30,754 bases of DNA. Source: Gnetum montanum (lineage: Eukaryota > Streptophyta > Gnetopsida > Gnetales > Gnetaceae). The position numbers and the translations under genes are program-made. Shown piece by piece: positions 1-12,074 of this stretch. The notes under the pieces are model-generated. The model worked only from the letters and a program-made list of their open reading frames with translations. It had not been told where the DNA came from and did not search any database. Position 1 is the first letter of the stretch; each line of letters begins with the position of its first letter. Where the stretch lies: the NCBI GenBank assembly GCA_015680685.1, contig MNCI01029117.1, forward strand, positions 1 to 30,754, written 5' to 3'.

Positions 1-15
1 ACATAATGTTGATTA

Positions 16-20
16 CTAAT
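16..20. repeat. Target-site duplication, left copy (element 1)
   Basis: The five bases CTAAT directly precede the TG that opens the left LTR. The identical five bases follow the CA that closes the right LTR at 13007. A perfect 5-bp duplication is the usual footprint of a Ty3/gypsy integrase and fixes both outer ends of element 1. Confidence 0.85.
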
Positions 21-785
21 TGATGAGCAATCGAGTACCCCTACACGCAACCATATGAATCACAAAGTGTTCACACATGATCCAATTGAATTCTATAGAC
101 TCTATATTTTTCTGATGCACTAGTTCTCTAGGAAGTAAACTAGGCATTGAGAACATTTGTTGTCTTCCCAACTACACTTGTGAAGCCTGAGGATATGGAT
201 TAAGTGTAATTGAGGCACATTATTTCTATCATTTTCTAGTTTATGGTTTTGGTTCTTGAAATAAATAGAATAGAGAGAAGTAATTTAATGTCTACTTTAA
301 TCTAATTAGCTAACTATTGTTCAACTAGCCCTAATATAAGTATCTGGTCCTACTTGTTGTACACATCCTGAACACATATAACATTGCTGGGTTACCAAGC
401 GTTAAGCAATGCAAGGATTACCAAACATCATATGCATGCTCAAAGAAATCGTATTTATGTGTTTACTTAATCACTATCTAGTTTATCTTTCTTAATTACT
501 TAATTATCTCAATTATTGAGGATCATTGAATAAATAATTGAAAACATTAAATGCATAAATAAAACATTTAAGCTATCCAAAATATTGCAAAGTTTATCAA
601 GAAGCTTATCTTTATTACCAAACACACTACCGTGCTTAGGTATAATAGTTCTCAAATAAAGATTCATACACTCAGTGACTTCTACTACTGGCACTTGGGA
701 AGATATTCTAATTTTCAAATGTAAAAACTGTAAGAGCTTCACTACAACTATAACCAAGATTCCCTAAAACACAATGGGTTGGGAT

Positions 786-795
786 GTATTTATAG
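786..795 (-). promoter_or_regulatory. LTR TATA box (3' LTR copy, element 1)
   Basis: On the minus strand this reads CTATAAATAC, a good plant TATA box, and the matching site exists in the 5' LTR at 12821-12830. The position inside the LTR suits a U3 promoter. It is inferred from sequence only. Confidence 0.55.
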
Positions 796-847
796 GTAGG
801 AATAAGCCCTACATCGACATGGCTACATCAATGCATCAAACAATGTG

Positions 848-903
848 ATGATGGGGCTTAGTTGATGTAGCCTAATCAACATAGCCTAGTCAATGAGGCC
901 TCA
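848..903. repeat. 14-bp tandem repeat in U3 of 3' LTR (about 4 units)
   Basis: Units of 14 bp of the type TCAATGAGGCCTAG are repeated about four times with substitutions. The partner LTR has about eight units (12883-12993), so the array changed length in one of the two LTRs after insertion. Confidence 0.75.
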
Positions 904-930
904 TAAATGTGGTCAATACACGAGTCATCA

Positions 931-944
931 TACCTTCACAATTG
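931..944 (-). other. Candidate polypurine tract of element 1 (decayed)
   Basis: The minus-strand sequence just before the 3' LTR is AATTGTGAAGGTA. It is the expected place for the purine-rich primer of second-strand synthesis, but only the last bases are still purine-rich. Position supports the call more than sequence does. Confidence 0.4.
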
Positions 945-999
945 AATGAAAACTCATTCTCGAGTTCTTTAAAAATTTGGAAAGGTATGGAATTATTTA

Positions 1000-1290
1000 C
1001 TAGCACATGACACAAAAAAACTAACATGATAAAATTAAGTGCCTAGGTGTACAAATCAACAAAATTATAAATTTATGGTGTTCATGACACAAAATTGAAC
1101 ACCAAACAAAAATTAGGCAACTTGTCCTTTGATGGCATGCCTTATTGACCAACACATGATACAACAAAAATAACATGATAAAACTAAGTGACTAGGTGTA
1201 TTGATAAAAAAAAGTACAAATTTATGGTGTTCACAATACAAAATTGAACATCAAACAAAAATAAAATAAATCATCCTCTGATGGTGTGAA
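1000..1290. repeat. Imperfect tandem duplication, period about 149 bp
   Basis: Two neighbouring copies begin at about 1004 and 1153 with CACATGA. Both run through matching landmarks: AACATGATAAAA, CTAGGTGTA, AAATTTATGGTGTTCA, AAAATTGAACA and CTTTGATGG/CTCTGATGG. They lie in the 3' untranslated part of element 1, between the third frame and the 3' LTR. No coding content is visible. Confidence 0.75.
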
Positions 1291-1304
1291 TAAAATCAAA
1301 AAGA

Positions 1305-4166
1305 TCATATGATCCCAAGTAGTGGAGGCTCTTGAGGCTCTGATGGACCTTTTCCAACCTTAGGAATAGGCAGTGGTTGAGGAGGTTGTTTCTATCTTGT
1401 TACTTTTACAACATTTTATGGAAGATCAAAAGCATCTAGCAATGCTTTCATCTTCACCTCCTTACTCTTGGGATTATGCATGGTTCATGCAACTTTGCTA
1501 ATGTGGGTTGGAATGAGCACATTCCAAGGATAGGGTATTGTTGGGAATAGCTCCTTAGCATTAATGAACTAGGTAGTGAATTATTTGTGCTTGATTTTGC
1601 ACATCCTAATTATGTTCTGTAGCTCTTGGTAATCATTCTTTCTCTTGGTTAGGTTCTCAGTAGTTGATCGTTGATCAATGGACCTTTCCTTGAGAACTCT
1701 AAGTTTAGTGTTTGCTATCACAAGCTTTTGCTTGGTGTCCTTGTGGTGCTTAAACTCAACCTTGTACAGCAAGTACAAGCTAGCAATCTACTTTTCAAGT
1801 TTTAACCATGGTTGTCGATAGTTAGCATTGCCATATTTGCATATGAGAGATTGGCTAGTTCCATATATTCTATCATTTCTTTAACTTGCAAATATTTCAT
1901 GTGAATCTCTACTTTGTTGTAGGCATTTATCCCATCAATGATAGGCTACCACATCTCTCTTCCTTGCTAGAGGGCCTCATTCTCTTTCATCTTAAACATT
2001 AGATATGTTTCTCATTCACCTCATTCTACAAGCCAACCTAGTCTCTATAGTGATTCTTGACTCTTTCAAATTTTATAGCCTCATCTTTCCAAGCAACAAT
2101 TTCAATGGTAGATTTTTGGCTTAAGGCATGGACTTCCTCCATAAAAATATTGTGATTCTCTACTACCAATTTCCTTAATTCTATATTTTGTATGCCTAGA
2201 TGGTCCTACTATTGATGGATGAATTCTTACATTTGTTATTTTTGGGATCAACATTTTGCAAGCAATGGTTTTCTATGGTTAACATTTCATTTTCTTGACA
2301 TGTTTGAATCAAGTCCTTTTGAACTAAATAGATCTTTTCTTCAACTATGGACTGGTTAAATATTTTCATCACCATTCCCTCCTTAACTTTTAATCATCCT
2401 TGAAGCTACTGAAAAGATTCATCTCTTATTATTACAGGGTTGAGGAGTGTAGGATTAGCAAAAAAAAACATGCAATTTAGCAACCTCCATGGCCAAGAAT
2501 TGGTTTTATGCTTGAGCCATTTCAAGTTGCTCTTCTAGGATGATAAATTTTCCCTTTACTTCAAGAAACTCTAACTAGGTTGTAGTAATTTTATAGGAAA
2601 AATCAAAGATGTTCAAAATCAGTTGACTAGTCCCCACCAATTGGTCTAGCAACTCTTCATTCTAGGCTGCATTTAGTTTTTAGTTGAAATTTTTTGTGAA
2701 TGTATGCACATCCCTAAGTGCAAAAACATTTGGTATAGATGTTACAGGTGTGTTAAATGCCTTAGCAATTCTATTAGCAACCACTTCTATAGATTTCTCT
2801 TACCCTTGGTGTTCCATCACCAATACAATTGCCTCCTTACCCTCCTCCAAGCTCATTGAAAAGGAGGTAGCATTCTTAGAGAATTCTGGGAATAAATGGT
2901 ATTGAGAGAGAGAAACCATCACCTCTTGGCCACTGGGATTCAACCTCATGGGAAAATGTGCTCATTAGGCTAAAAATATTGATCCACATTCCTCCATGTG
3001 ACTAATTGTTTGAGCCACTTCACTAAGGTGACTCATCACAAGTCAGTATACAGATTGATCCCCATCACTCATTCCCACTTGCTACTCTTTCTATTACGAG
3101 ATCCACTCTCAAATTTTATGTAGGCGATCCCTAGGAGTGTGGGCTTTTGATGTTGTTTCCTTAGTAGGTGGTGGAGCTAGCAGTTATTGCTCCTCTTCTT
3201 TAGACATAGTAGATGTCTTATCCTTCATCATTTTAGACCAAGAGGTAATGTGAGTATGCCTAATTGTTTCATTGGTGTAGTGGACTATCTTTGCCCATTT
3301 GCAAAGTTTTCTAATAAGGCATTGAAATGGAAAGGTTTTCCTTCCATGTTCATTCTTTTTAAAAACCTTTAGATAGATTTATTATGGAAGGTTTGCTAGA
3401 AATTTCCTACTTAGAGGGTCACATGCCCAAGCGAAGAAGGTAGTCACCTTACTAGGCCTCACCATCAAATTAAGGTGATAGGTTGCTATCTTGAAGTATA
3501 TGCACTCCATTGGTATTAGTACATGAAACTCTTTGCAGTATACCTTGTAAGAACATTGGGCCCACTTCTTTTTTATCTATAGATTATCTTGTGTAGAATT
3601 TTCTACTAGTTTTGTCCCAAAATTAGGCAACCCAAGAGCCTATGTGATGGCTTCAGCTAAGTAGGACACCTGAATGTCCTTGATCTTCACTATGGAACAT
3701 TCTTTTCTATTTTTTTAGAAGTAATATGTCTCTTTCATGTAGCACTCTCCACTAAAAGTGAGATTGGCCACATGGGAGAGGTTTATGACTATGTCTTTAC
3801 CTCTATTGGAGCATTCTCTAAGAATGCCCCGAAGTTTAGTTCCTAGAGAATTGAGTGTTCGACATCATGGGGCCTAATTATATCAAAGCAGGCTTGTGTC
3901 AGTATGACCTCAAGTCTTGGTATGGGCCCTATTGCCTCTCCTTGTTGTGATTATTTTATTGCAGCCTCTTCCTTATGAACGTATTGAATAGATTCCACTT
4001 CAAGCTCCTCTTGAAGAGGTTTCATTACATGGGTTTCTTCTAACTATTCCTAGGTTTATTCTTGCTAGCCCCTTCTAGCTCTAGGTCATTTCTTCCTTTG
4101 TTGAGATGGTCCTCCCTCCTATAGTTTTTTCAATGTTTTTGCTATTTGTAATCCCAACATGACCAT
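1305..4166 (-). pseudogene. Third reading frame of element 1: decayed coiled-coil protein
   Basis: Reading the minus strand from an ATG at 4166 to a stop at 1305 gives roughly 950 codons of protein-like sequence broken by many stops and some frame changes. Recoverable pieces include an acidic N-terminal part (about 4000-3900), a stretch with PSKVTTFFAWACDPLSRKF (about 3470-3410), lysine-rich and glutamate-rich heptad-like segments (2580-2260), and a final helix-rich piece with TKLRVLKERS and NLTKRKNDYQELQ (1778-1581). These suggest extended coiled coils. Athila and Tat elements often carry an extra frame downstream of integrase. I see no envelope-like membrane segments, so I do not call it an env gene. 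Function unknown. Confidence 0.55.
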
Positions 4167-4169
4167 AGG

Positions 4170-5780
4170 TTAGCAATTATTGTGTAACATGAAACAATTG
4201 GAATACCTTATATCATTAGAAAATTTACACCTATCTAAGTTGTGATTATGGTTGATTTGATCAATTTTAATCATTAGTTTATTTGTATTCTGATGTTAAT
4301 AAGTGATTATAGTCATACCAAAGGTTGTTGAAGGGTTAAACTCTCAAAAATTGATGGTTTAATATCATTGTATTCATTAANAGAATTCAGAAAATTGAGA
4401 AAATGGTTGAAGAATGGAATTTTATGAAATTTTAAGAAGCATAGAGTTGGATGCACAATGGGTCAAACAAAAGATATGATTGCAGCAATATCTAAGTTAA
4501 AGAGCTTAATTATCCAAACCAAGAGATATATAAGTGGATCCTCCCCATAGCGAGCACATGCCATTTTCCCTTACATAACCTCAACTAAGAAGCCTGAGGA
4601 TCCCACAATTGATTAATGATTATAAAAAATTAAGGGATAACCTTAAAGAATCTATCCAAGAATTCCAACACATCAAACTACGACATCAAGCATAACATGG
4701 AAAATAAGAGTGAGGTGGATGATGGATAGTAGAACTAGATGATTGAGAGGATGGAATGGAATCCCAATTTATGGTCACATGAAGTCCCTTATGGAAATTA
4801 TGTTTAAGTGACCTAATAAGGTCCAGCCTTAGTCCAAATCAAAACCAACCACTTTTAGTGACTTTGCATTGCCACACTAAGACTAGTCCACTTCTCAAAA
4901 CACAAGCATGTACTATACATTATACACCACACATTATTTAGGAAAAAGTAGAAGTGAAAAAGGGCCTTAGTTAGAGGGGGCCTTTAAGCATGGGTAGCAT
5001 GTCTTTCTAATCCCGTAACCAATGCTTATAGCCAACTATTCTATCTAAGGAGTGTGCTTTAAATTCCCATATTGTATAGTTTTTTATTTATTTATTTTTA
5101 TTTTTAATTTTTTAATTTTTTTATTATAATGGAAAGCACACCATTGAAAGACTTATGTCAACTTCCTGGCATTGGACGATGTGGAATAGTTAGAAATCCA
5201 TGAAACACACAAGTGCATAAACAAGTAGAAAGCAAAAAAGAGTATTGAATTCCCTTAAACTCACATCCTTTTTAAACCTTTGAATCCTTTCCATGTTTGG
5301 AGACTACCAAGGTCATAAGTTCATTTATAGTTTTATTAATGAAAAGGAACAACATATTCCTAAAATAAGGAAAACCATAGAGTTTGCCGATGGATGGATG
5401 ACATGGACTCACTACCTATTCAATGAAAAATAAACCATGTCTTAGTTATCAGACATCATAATTCAAAAATAGAAACTAGAAATTAACAATCAAAACATTA
5501 AAAGCACAAACCATTGTTACTAAAGAGCAACACTAGCACTATGTCCTATGATAATAAAGCACTTTTATCAGCAAAAATAATGAAAAGTCACACAAAATTA
5601 AAGTAAAATATATAAGAAAGTATAAAATATTAAAGAAAGATAAAACATACTAATGATGTTGTAAAACAAAAATGAGAAAGTTAATATAGTGAAAAACTAA
5701 AAAGGGGTAAAAATCAACAAAGTGTAAAACAAAATGTGTAAAACAAAAAAGGAAAAAATTGAGGATCCATGTGCATGGTT
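4170..5780. other. Non-coding spacer within element 1
   Basis: This part lies between the end of integrase and the start of the third frame. It is AT-rich, with a T-rich low-complexity run at about 5082-5128 made of TTTA and TTTTA units and an N at 4381. I see no gene, RNA or repeat array in it. Confidence 0.5.
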
Positions 5781-5849
5781 AGCATGGATGGCCCTCTTCC
5801 TCATTACTAGGTTGAAAGAAGAAGATGCAGAATATAGAGTGTGGTTGTC

Positions 5850-7170
5850 CATCCAATGATGTACTTGTTGCATTGGCTTGCTTTGGCTCAAGGAAAGGTT
5901 TTACTTGTTTGATGTTGACCAACTGCTTTTTGTTTGGGCTCTTAGGTTTGCAGATTAATATGGCCCTAGAAAAAAATGTTTTTTCAATAATATAAGGTCC
6001 CTCCCACAATGTTTGGAACTTTATTTTTTGAGATATGTGTGTGGGGTTCTAGTAGAGAACCTTATCTCTAGGTTGAAATCTTACTTTCCATGTTCTAAGG
6101 TCATGATGCTTCTTGTTATATGCAGTTCATTCAAAGATAGGGCCACTAATCAGTTTTCATCTAGTACATTCAAGTTAATTAATATTTCTCTTTGTGCTAG
6201 GCTCAAGTCAAGGTCTAAGTCATAGGTTATTGAAAGTGTACAAAGCTCGGATTGGACTAGAAGTATTGAAAATTTTTTGTACACCAGCTCATAGGGAGAG
6301 TAGCCTATAGGGAGTTTCCATGTTAAGTGATAGGCCTATAGGACATCCTTGAGTTTTGTGCTCTAATCTCTCCTATATTTTCTTAAAATCCTTGTTAGGA
6401 TCTTTGTGATCTCCCTATTGGTAACTTCTACTTAACTATTGGCTTAGGGGTGATATGATGTTAATTTATCTTCAACCATCAAGCATTGCATCAACTCCTA
6501 AAAGGTGTAAATTGTAAAATGGATTCCATTATCTAAAATCAATGCATGTGGCATACCAGAATTTTTTACAATGTGGTGTTCTAAAAATCAAGTAGTAGTG
6601 GATGATGTATAGTCAATGACAATTGTTTCTTTTACCTATTTGGTGTAGTAGTCAACTACCATGATGATGTACACCTTTATAGTAGACATGGGTGTGATGA
6701 AACCCATGAAGTCTATGCTTCATATGTCAAAGGGCTCTAGTGGTTGAATCCAATGTTGAGAATCCTCCATTCAAGCAATCATCCCATGATCTTTTTGATA
6801 GCATTCATAAGATTGCACAAACTGGTGGGCATCCCTAAAGATTGTAGGCCAATAGTATCCTACCATCAGGATTTGTACGAGCATAGTGGCCTCTACAAGG
6901 ACCTTCATAAGCATCCTAGAGAATGCATAATTGGTCTACATCAAGGTCATACCAATGAACCAGACCATTGACACATACCTTGTAAAGGTTTCTGTTGATT
7001 TTCATGAAGTAATTAGCCTAATGAAGAAATTGTTATTTCTTTCTAAATTCTAAATCTTGTGGCATCTCTTGAGTGAGAAGGTAAGTGAGGATGAAATAAT
7101 ACCATTTTTATTTAGTGGGCACTTGGTCATTTATTTCTTTTATAAATAGGTGCATCCAGAAATTGATTAG
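5850..7170 (-). pseudogene. Integrase domain of element 1 pol, decayed
   Basis: The integrase inserts element DNA into the host chromosome. Minus-strand translation shows the end of the N-terminal zinc region (GYYWPTIFRDAHQFVQ at 6862-6815; the first cysteine of the CxxC pair reads Tyr). It then shows the catalytic core: SIDFMG with the first Asp near 6712, ALILDNG with the second Asp near 6540, and VEVTNREI with the Glu near 6430. The C-terminal module begins with MWEGPYIIEK at 6009 and ends around KPFLEP. The core motifs are the Athila-type wording. Many stops and frame changes interrupt it, so it is not functional. Confidence 0.85.
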
Positions 7171-7189
7171 AGAGCAAGTTCTCCTTCTT

Positions 7190-7565
7190 TTTGTTATCCC
7201 ATCTTAACCAAGAGAGATGGTCAGCAACCAGATTCTCAGTCCCTTTTTGATCTACCATTACGAGATCAAATTCTTGCAAGATCATGAGATACTATATGAT
7301 ATAGGGGCTCACTATTGGCTTATTCATTAGGAAGTGGATGACACTATGATTTTTGTGCATAAACACTTTATAGCCAAGCACATAGTGCTTGAACTTTTTG
7401 ATAGCATACACCATTGTCATTAGTACTTTCTTAGTTGTGGTGTAATTCAACTATGCATCCACAATGCTTTGGCTTATGCAATGAATGTAATATGGACATT
7501 TCTTATTGTTCAACTACATAAGCACAACTCTCAAGGCATAATTAGATGCATTTTTCATTATACGA
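7190..7565 (-). pseudogene. RNase H domain of element 1 pol, decayed
   Basis: RNase H removes the RNA strand during reverse transcription. The minus-strand reading keeps NYTTTKKVLMTMVYAIKKF (about 7455-7400), a VFMHKNHS segment where functional copies have an H-T-D-H motif, and the closing VADHLSWL (about 7225-7203) that ends Ty3/gypsy RNase H domains. It follows RT directly and precedes integrase. Stops, mainly TAG, break it. Confidence 0.82.
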
Positions 7566-7569
7566 AAAT

Positions 7570-8819
7570 GGTCTAGACCAACCTAGTGCCCATAGAATTG
7601 GAATTTCTATGAGTTTTTCCTTTAGCTATTGGAATGCTTGTTCACACATCTTGGTCCAGATGAATGGAGAAAATTTCATTGTAAGATTGACCAATGATTT
7701 TTCAATCCTAGAGAAATTCTATATAAACCACTAGTAGTAGTCACAATGTCCAAGGAATAATCGAATGTCTTTGACTATCTATAGTTAACATGTGATTCCT
7801 TGGATGACCCTTATCGTTTCAAGGTCTACCTCAATCCCTACCTAAGTAATTTTATGCCCCAGTACTATGCCCTTATATACCATTAAATGGATTTTCTACC
7901 AATTGAACCTATGGTTTTTTTTAGCACATCTTTTTAGTACTTACTCAAGGTAATCTAGGGCTTGCTCAAATCTAGCCCCATAGGTAGAGAAGTCATCCAT
8001 AAATAATTTTATCCCACTAGAAATCTACTATTAAAAAATACTAAGGACTAGGCATGAAAATGTTGTAGGAGTATGTACAAACTAAATGGCATCTTGCAAT
8101 TGAAAATGTCCCCTAAGAACTTATGAATGTTGTTTTGGCCTAATCTTCTAGCATAATTTGGATTTGGTTATAGCCACTATAACCATCTAAGAAGCTATAA
8201 TAGTAATGCCTAGATATGGTATTCAACCCTTCATCCAAAAATGACAATGGAAAATGATCTTTAAATGTTTTTATATTCAATAGCCTAAAGTTAATGCAAA
8301 CCTACCACTTGCACCTTTCTTTGATACAATTATGAGTGGGCTAATCCACTCACTATCTACAATGGGATAGATGAACCCTACCTTGAGGAGTTGTTTTATT
8401 TCCTCTTTTACAATATGCTTCCACTTGGGATTCAGCTACCTCTATGACTACATTTTTGGCTTCATGGCTGGGTTGGTGTTGATACAATGTTAGCATATCC
8501 TTGGATCAATTCCAATCAGTTTAGGATATGACGAAGAAAAGGCTATTAGCCATTTGTTAACCACCTTCAATAGCTTTTCTTTTTGTTCAGGAGCAAGATT
8601 TTCATTAATTATAATTAGCTTGCCATTTTTTAAAAATGCATACTCAATACTAGTTGGTAGATTTTTTACCTCTAGGGGCTGCAAATTGAAATGATCAGGG
8701 CTTGTCAACTCTCCCCAATGGTTATCATCATCTTCATCATTAAAGAGTTGGTGATGAACTTGCTCAAGTTCATCCATGGCCTCGACATTAGAATATGTTA
8801 GGCTCTTAGTAGGTTCCAT
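7570..8819 (-). pseudogene. Reverse transcriptase domain of element 1 pol, decayed
   Basis: The N-terminal linker (8819-8490) is still open. It ends with the segment leading into RT: PLEVKNLPTSIEYAFLKN, then EEKLLKV-like and IGIDPRIC motifs, as in Athila polyproteins. The catalytic YxDD-type box is FMDDF at 8003-7989, followed by VLKRC, GIVLGHKI (about 7870-7849), IEVD, and FLGH (about 7755-7745). The fingers region between 8490 and 8010 is badly eroded. In 7990-7570 most in-frame stops are TAG. The metal-binding Asp pair is intact, but the frame is not, so the enzyme is dead. Confidence 0.9.
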
Positions 8820-8949
8820 GCATAATGTGTTATTGTCAAAGTTAGCTATTAGCCACTGGGCATCCTCCTATTTTGTGGTTTCTTTTTATAGGCACCTTTG
8901 GATATTAGTTTCATGTGCATAGTGATTGCATCCTTTAATGGATGTACTT

Positions 8950-9420
8950 TTAATGGACCATATTTTCTACATGAAATTGCACTTGTTATTACTATACATG
9001 ATGCATGGAACTCACTTCTTGAGTCATCCAAATTTGTTCTCCTTGGAAATTTCCATGGAGAGGCCCCTAGTGCCCATTCTTACATCAACAGTGCTTAACC
9101 ATGCACATTCCATAATGATGGGGAAGTCACCTTTTGCAATTTTCTACCTTGATCACCTAAACATCAATAGGATATGACCACTTATAAACTATAGTCACAA
9201 TGTCCTCCACTAATCCCAAAGGGACAGTGATTTACTAGTCTACCAATTCCAAATAGATATTTCTCTTCTTAAGAGGTGGTAGGTTCTAGACTTGATACAT
9301 GTCATGGAAGAAGAGATTTATACTAGAACTGGAATTAAGAAGAGCCTTGCATGGCTCATGTCCAATAATTTGTAAGTAAATAAGAGGATTTCTAGGGATA
9401 GATCTCTTCATGGGATGGTT
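8950..9420 (-). pseudogene. Aspartic protease domain of element 1, decayed
   Basis: The retroviral-type aspartic protease would cut the Gag-Pol polyprotein. The active-site segment reads ALLNSSSSINLFF (about 9345-9310), where functional relatives have D-x-G: the catalytic Asp codon is now Asn and the Gly is Ser. Downstream are LELVD, VPLGLVEDIVTIV and a DVRMGTRGLSMEI stretch near 9070, in the order seen in Athila proteases. Stops are present throughout. Confidence 0.78.
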
Positions 9421-10139
9421 GCCAGCCTTGATCCAATCTGAGATAGCATGAGTTAACATCATAGTGAGGATCTAAGGTGATGTTTCATTTGAAGTCCCTC
9501 AAATGTGTTTGATACAAAGGATGAGGATGTTGGAGATACAAGGTGACTAGCCACATTAGGTTGCAAGGGTTTTTGAGGATTACTGTGTCAAAAAAATGAT
9601 TATTTTTTGGATCTATAATCTAAACCACTTGTTTGAATGGCTAGTTATAAATTTATAGCCCTCGTAGCATTTTTTTGTTGTGGCTGTGAGGGAATTTCAC
9701 TCTACATAGATGGAGTAGGAGGTAACTGCGTTGAGGGTAGAGGAATGTGTGCAGATAGATGTGGAGGATGGTGTGGATATGGGGGCTCCCCTCAAGTAGA
9801 TGGCAAATGACTTCAATGATACTCTAGAGGATAATAGTGATGTTGGAATGAGGCTTGAATGGCAAAGTGACAAGGAAAAATAGGTTGCTAAACATAGTAC
9901 CCGTATGGATCTAGTTGCCTATAAGGGTAATGTTATCTTGATGGTGGTATACCTCACGACTATGGTTGTTACCACTACCGGTATTACTCATAGGGTTTTG
10001 GTGGAGCTCCACTTGGATACTAAGCTTATTGTTACTGTTGGAACTACCTTGGATTACCTTGAGGATAAGGCAATTATCTCAATGTTTTCCTCCTTAAGAG
10101 TTAAGGATTGAACATGTACACCTTGGACTCTTATAAGTG

Positions 10140-11921
10140 TGACACCATAGGGAAACATACATTAGGATGTTCATATTGACAAATGTCACATCCAACATCA
10201 TGATCAGAGTTTTTCTCTAGAAATTATTCTACTACAGTAGCTTTTCCCTTATCTTTTTGATGGGCATATTTAGCTTCTTTTCGCCTCCTGTAGTCACAAT
10301 CACTATATTTCTCTTTAGATTCTTTAGAAATATTCATAGTAGTTTGAAATTTTTCATCCAAAGAGTTCCATAGTTTATAAACCTTTTTTGAAATATTAGA
10401 AATATATTTTTAAATGGGAAAGGTTTTCCTGTTCACCACCTTGTCAAGTGGTAACTCTCCCATGTCATAGTATCAAACCTCTCTTTTCTTAATGGAAGGG
10501 TCCCTATTATATTCTTATGTACTTTACCTCTTTTGAAACTCTTCTTCTTATTTTCCTACTTGCTCTATCAACCTTTGGATCTAATGTGTTCTTATATTGA
10601 ATAGTCTCCCTTGGGCATAAACCCCAAGAGTTCTTCTAGTTTCTACTTTAATCCCATCTATGTGTGGTAGAGTTGTTCCCTTTGAGAATAACCATAACTA
10701 GGGCATTATTGTAGGAGAGAATAATATCTACCCATGCTAGTATCCAATGGTTCATGTATTCCCTATTTCTAGCCTTATATTTTTCTTCTCAAATTAGACA
10801 CTTTAGAATACATCTAGTATTTATCATTAAATAATTCTAGCATGGTACTCCATCTATGAATGGATTCTAGTTTTAAGAATCAATACTAGCTCTTTTGCCT
10901 CTTTGATGAGCATCCTAGGAAATAGCTTGAATTTCTACTATAATTTTCTATGTTTTCTAAGGTGCAAGCATCGTGAAAGACTTTTAGATGGTTTTGTAGA
11001 TGACAGTTATATTCCCCCCTCAAATATTGGGATATTGTTCATGTCTAGGAACTTGATCTAACTATCCCTCATATGTCTGGTTGGAATTTTTACATCCTCT
11101 ACAATATTTAACATGATTTTGGTAGCCAATAAAGGCTAATCATCATCATTATTTCATTGTTGCCAATTTTTTCCTCTATTAACCCTTCATTCATTATGGA
11201 CCTGGTGATCAGTATGATAGTTCCACTATTCACATTCATCATAATTGTTCCTTCTGTGGCATTTTTTAGAGCTAGAAGAGGAGGAAGAAGATGTAAATGA
11301 AGAGGGTGACGAGGGAGGAGGACTACCTCCACCATGGTATCTACCAACTCCCCTTTAGTTGTTACAACCATATTCTTCAATTTTCTTATCATCTTGACAC
11401 TTGTATGAGCCCCTTCCTTGACTACCATCTTTACCTAAACCTAGATTGTTGATAGTGAACCATAGATTTAGGGCCACAGCCCCATCACCAATAACAAGGC
11501 ATGTAGGATTTTCATGTTGATAGCTCCTAGAGGAAGGATCCTCATTGTCATCTTGGCTTAGTAGGAATAACGGATTGGTGAACCATTTTTCCTTCACAAA
11601 CTCATGGTGCTTCTCCTAGTGTCAATCTCTTTAGCATGCTATTTTAGTATTATGGTAGTCCCAGTAGTCATAATTATGCACAATGTACTACTATTTCAAA
11701 TCTTGGATGCCTAACTTCTTAATATTTTGAAATAGCATCACAAGCACAAATTGATTGAAAGGAATTACAATGTTACCTTCCATCTCATGCCATCGTAGTT
11801 GTTCATCATGATGCAGGATAAAGATGAAATCAAGCACATAATCATCTGGATGAGTATATACCACCTTGCACTCTTGATGGATTGGCATTTTAGCATCATC
11901 ATGACTATGAGAAGAAGACAT
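10140..11921 (-). pseudogene. Gag region of element 1, decayed
   Basis: A start codon at 11921 opens a frame beginning MSSSHSHDDAK that runs to about 11691, and another open piece covers 11597-11355. Further on the reading is chopped by stops. Near 10200-10150 the minus strand encodes CDICQYEHPNVC, a Cys-Cys-His-Cys cluster (spacing 2-3-3) resembling the nucleocapsid zinc knuckle just before protease. The region lies between the primer binding site and the protease, as expected for gag. The capsid domain itself is too eroded for me to recognise. Confidence 0.6.
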
Positions 11922-12056
11922 TTTGCAAAATAGATAAAATATCATTGTGCTTATGTGATTATATTACATGTGAGAATGATGTTGACCTTAGGGTTTGTCC
12001 AACAATGTTAATGATGTTGACTAATCCTAGATAGCACATTTTTCAAATAAAAATAT

Positions 12057-12074
12057 TTCTTGGCAATGATGCCA
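12057..12074 (-). other. Primer binding site of element 1 (tRNA-Asp type, decayed)
   Basis: On the minus strand this reads TGGCATCATTGCCAAGAA, one base after the end of the 5' LTR. The 3' end of plant tRNA-Asp gives TGGCGCCGTTGCCGGGGA. The two match at 12 of 18 positions, and all six differences are G-to-A or C-to-T, which is what deamination of a methylated site would leave. Confidence 0.75.

Larger units (their letters stand above)
21..930 (-). repeat. 3' LTR of element 1
   Basis: A long terminal repeat of 910 bp, opening with TG (21) and closing with CA (929-930) on the plus strand. It is collinear with 12076-13007. It contains the same TATA-like site (786-795) and a shorter version, about four units, of the 14-bp repeat array found in the partner LTR (848-903). 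Most differences from the partner are transitions. Confidence 0.9.

Noticed and set aside
1305-4166. An envelope-like gene in element 1
   Set aside because: Athila elements can carry env-like frames, but no signal peptide or hydrophobic membrane segments are evident. The content is coiled-coil-like.
8898-9177. Overlapping plus-strand open frames
   Set aside because: They are the reverse strand of the decayed protease-RT linker of element 1 and have no independent content.
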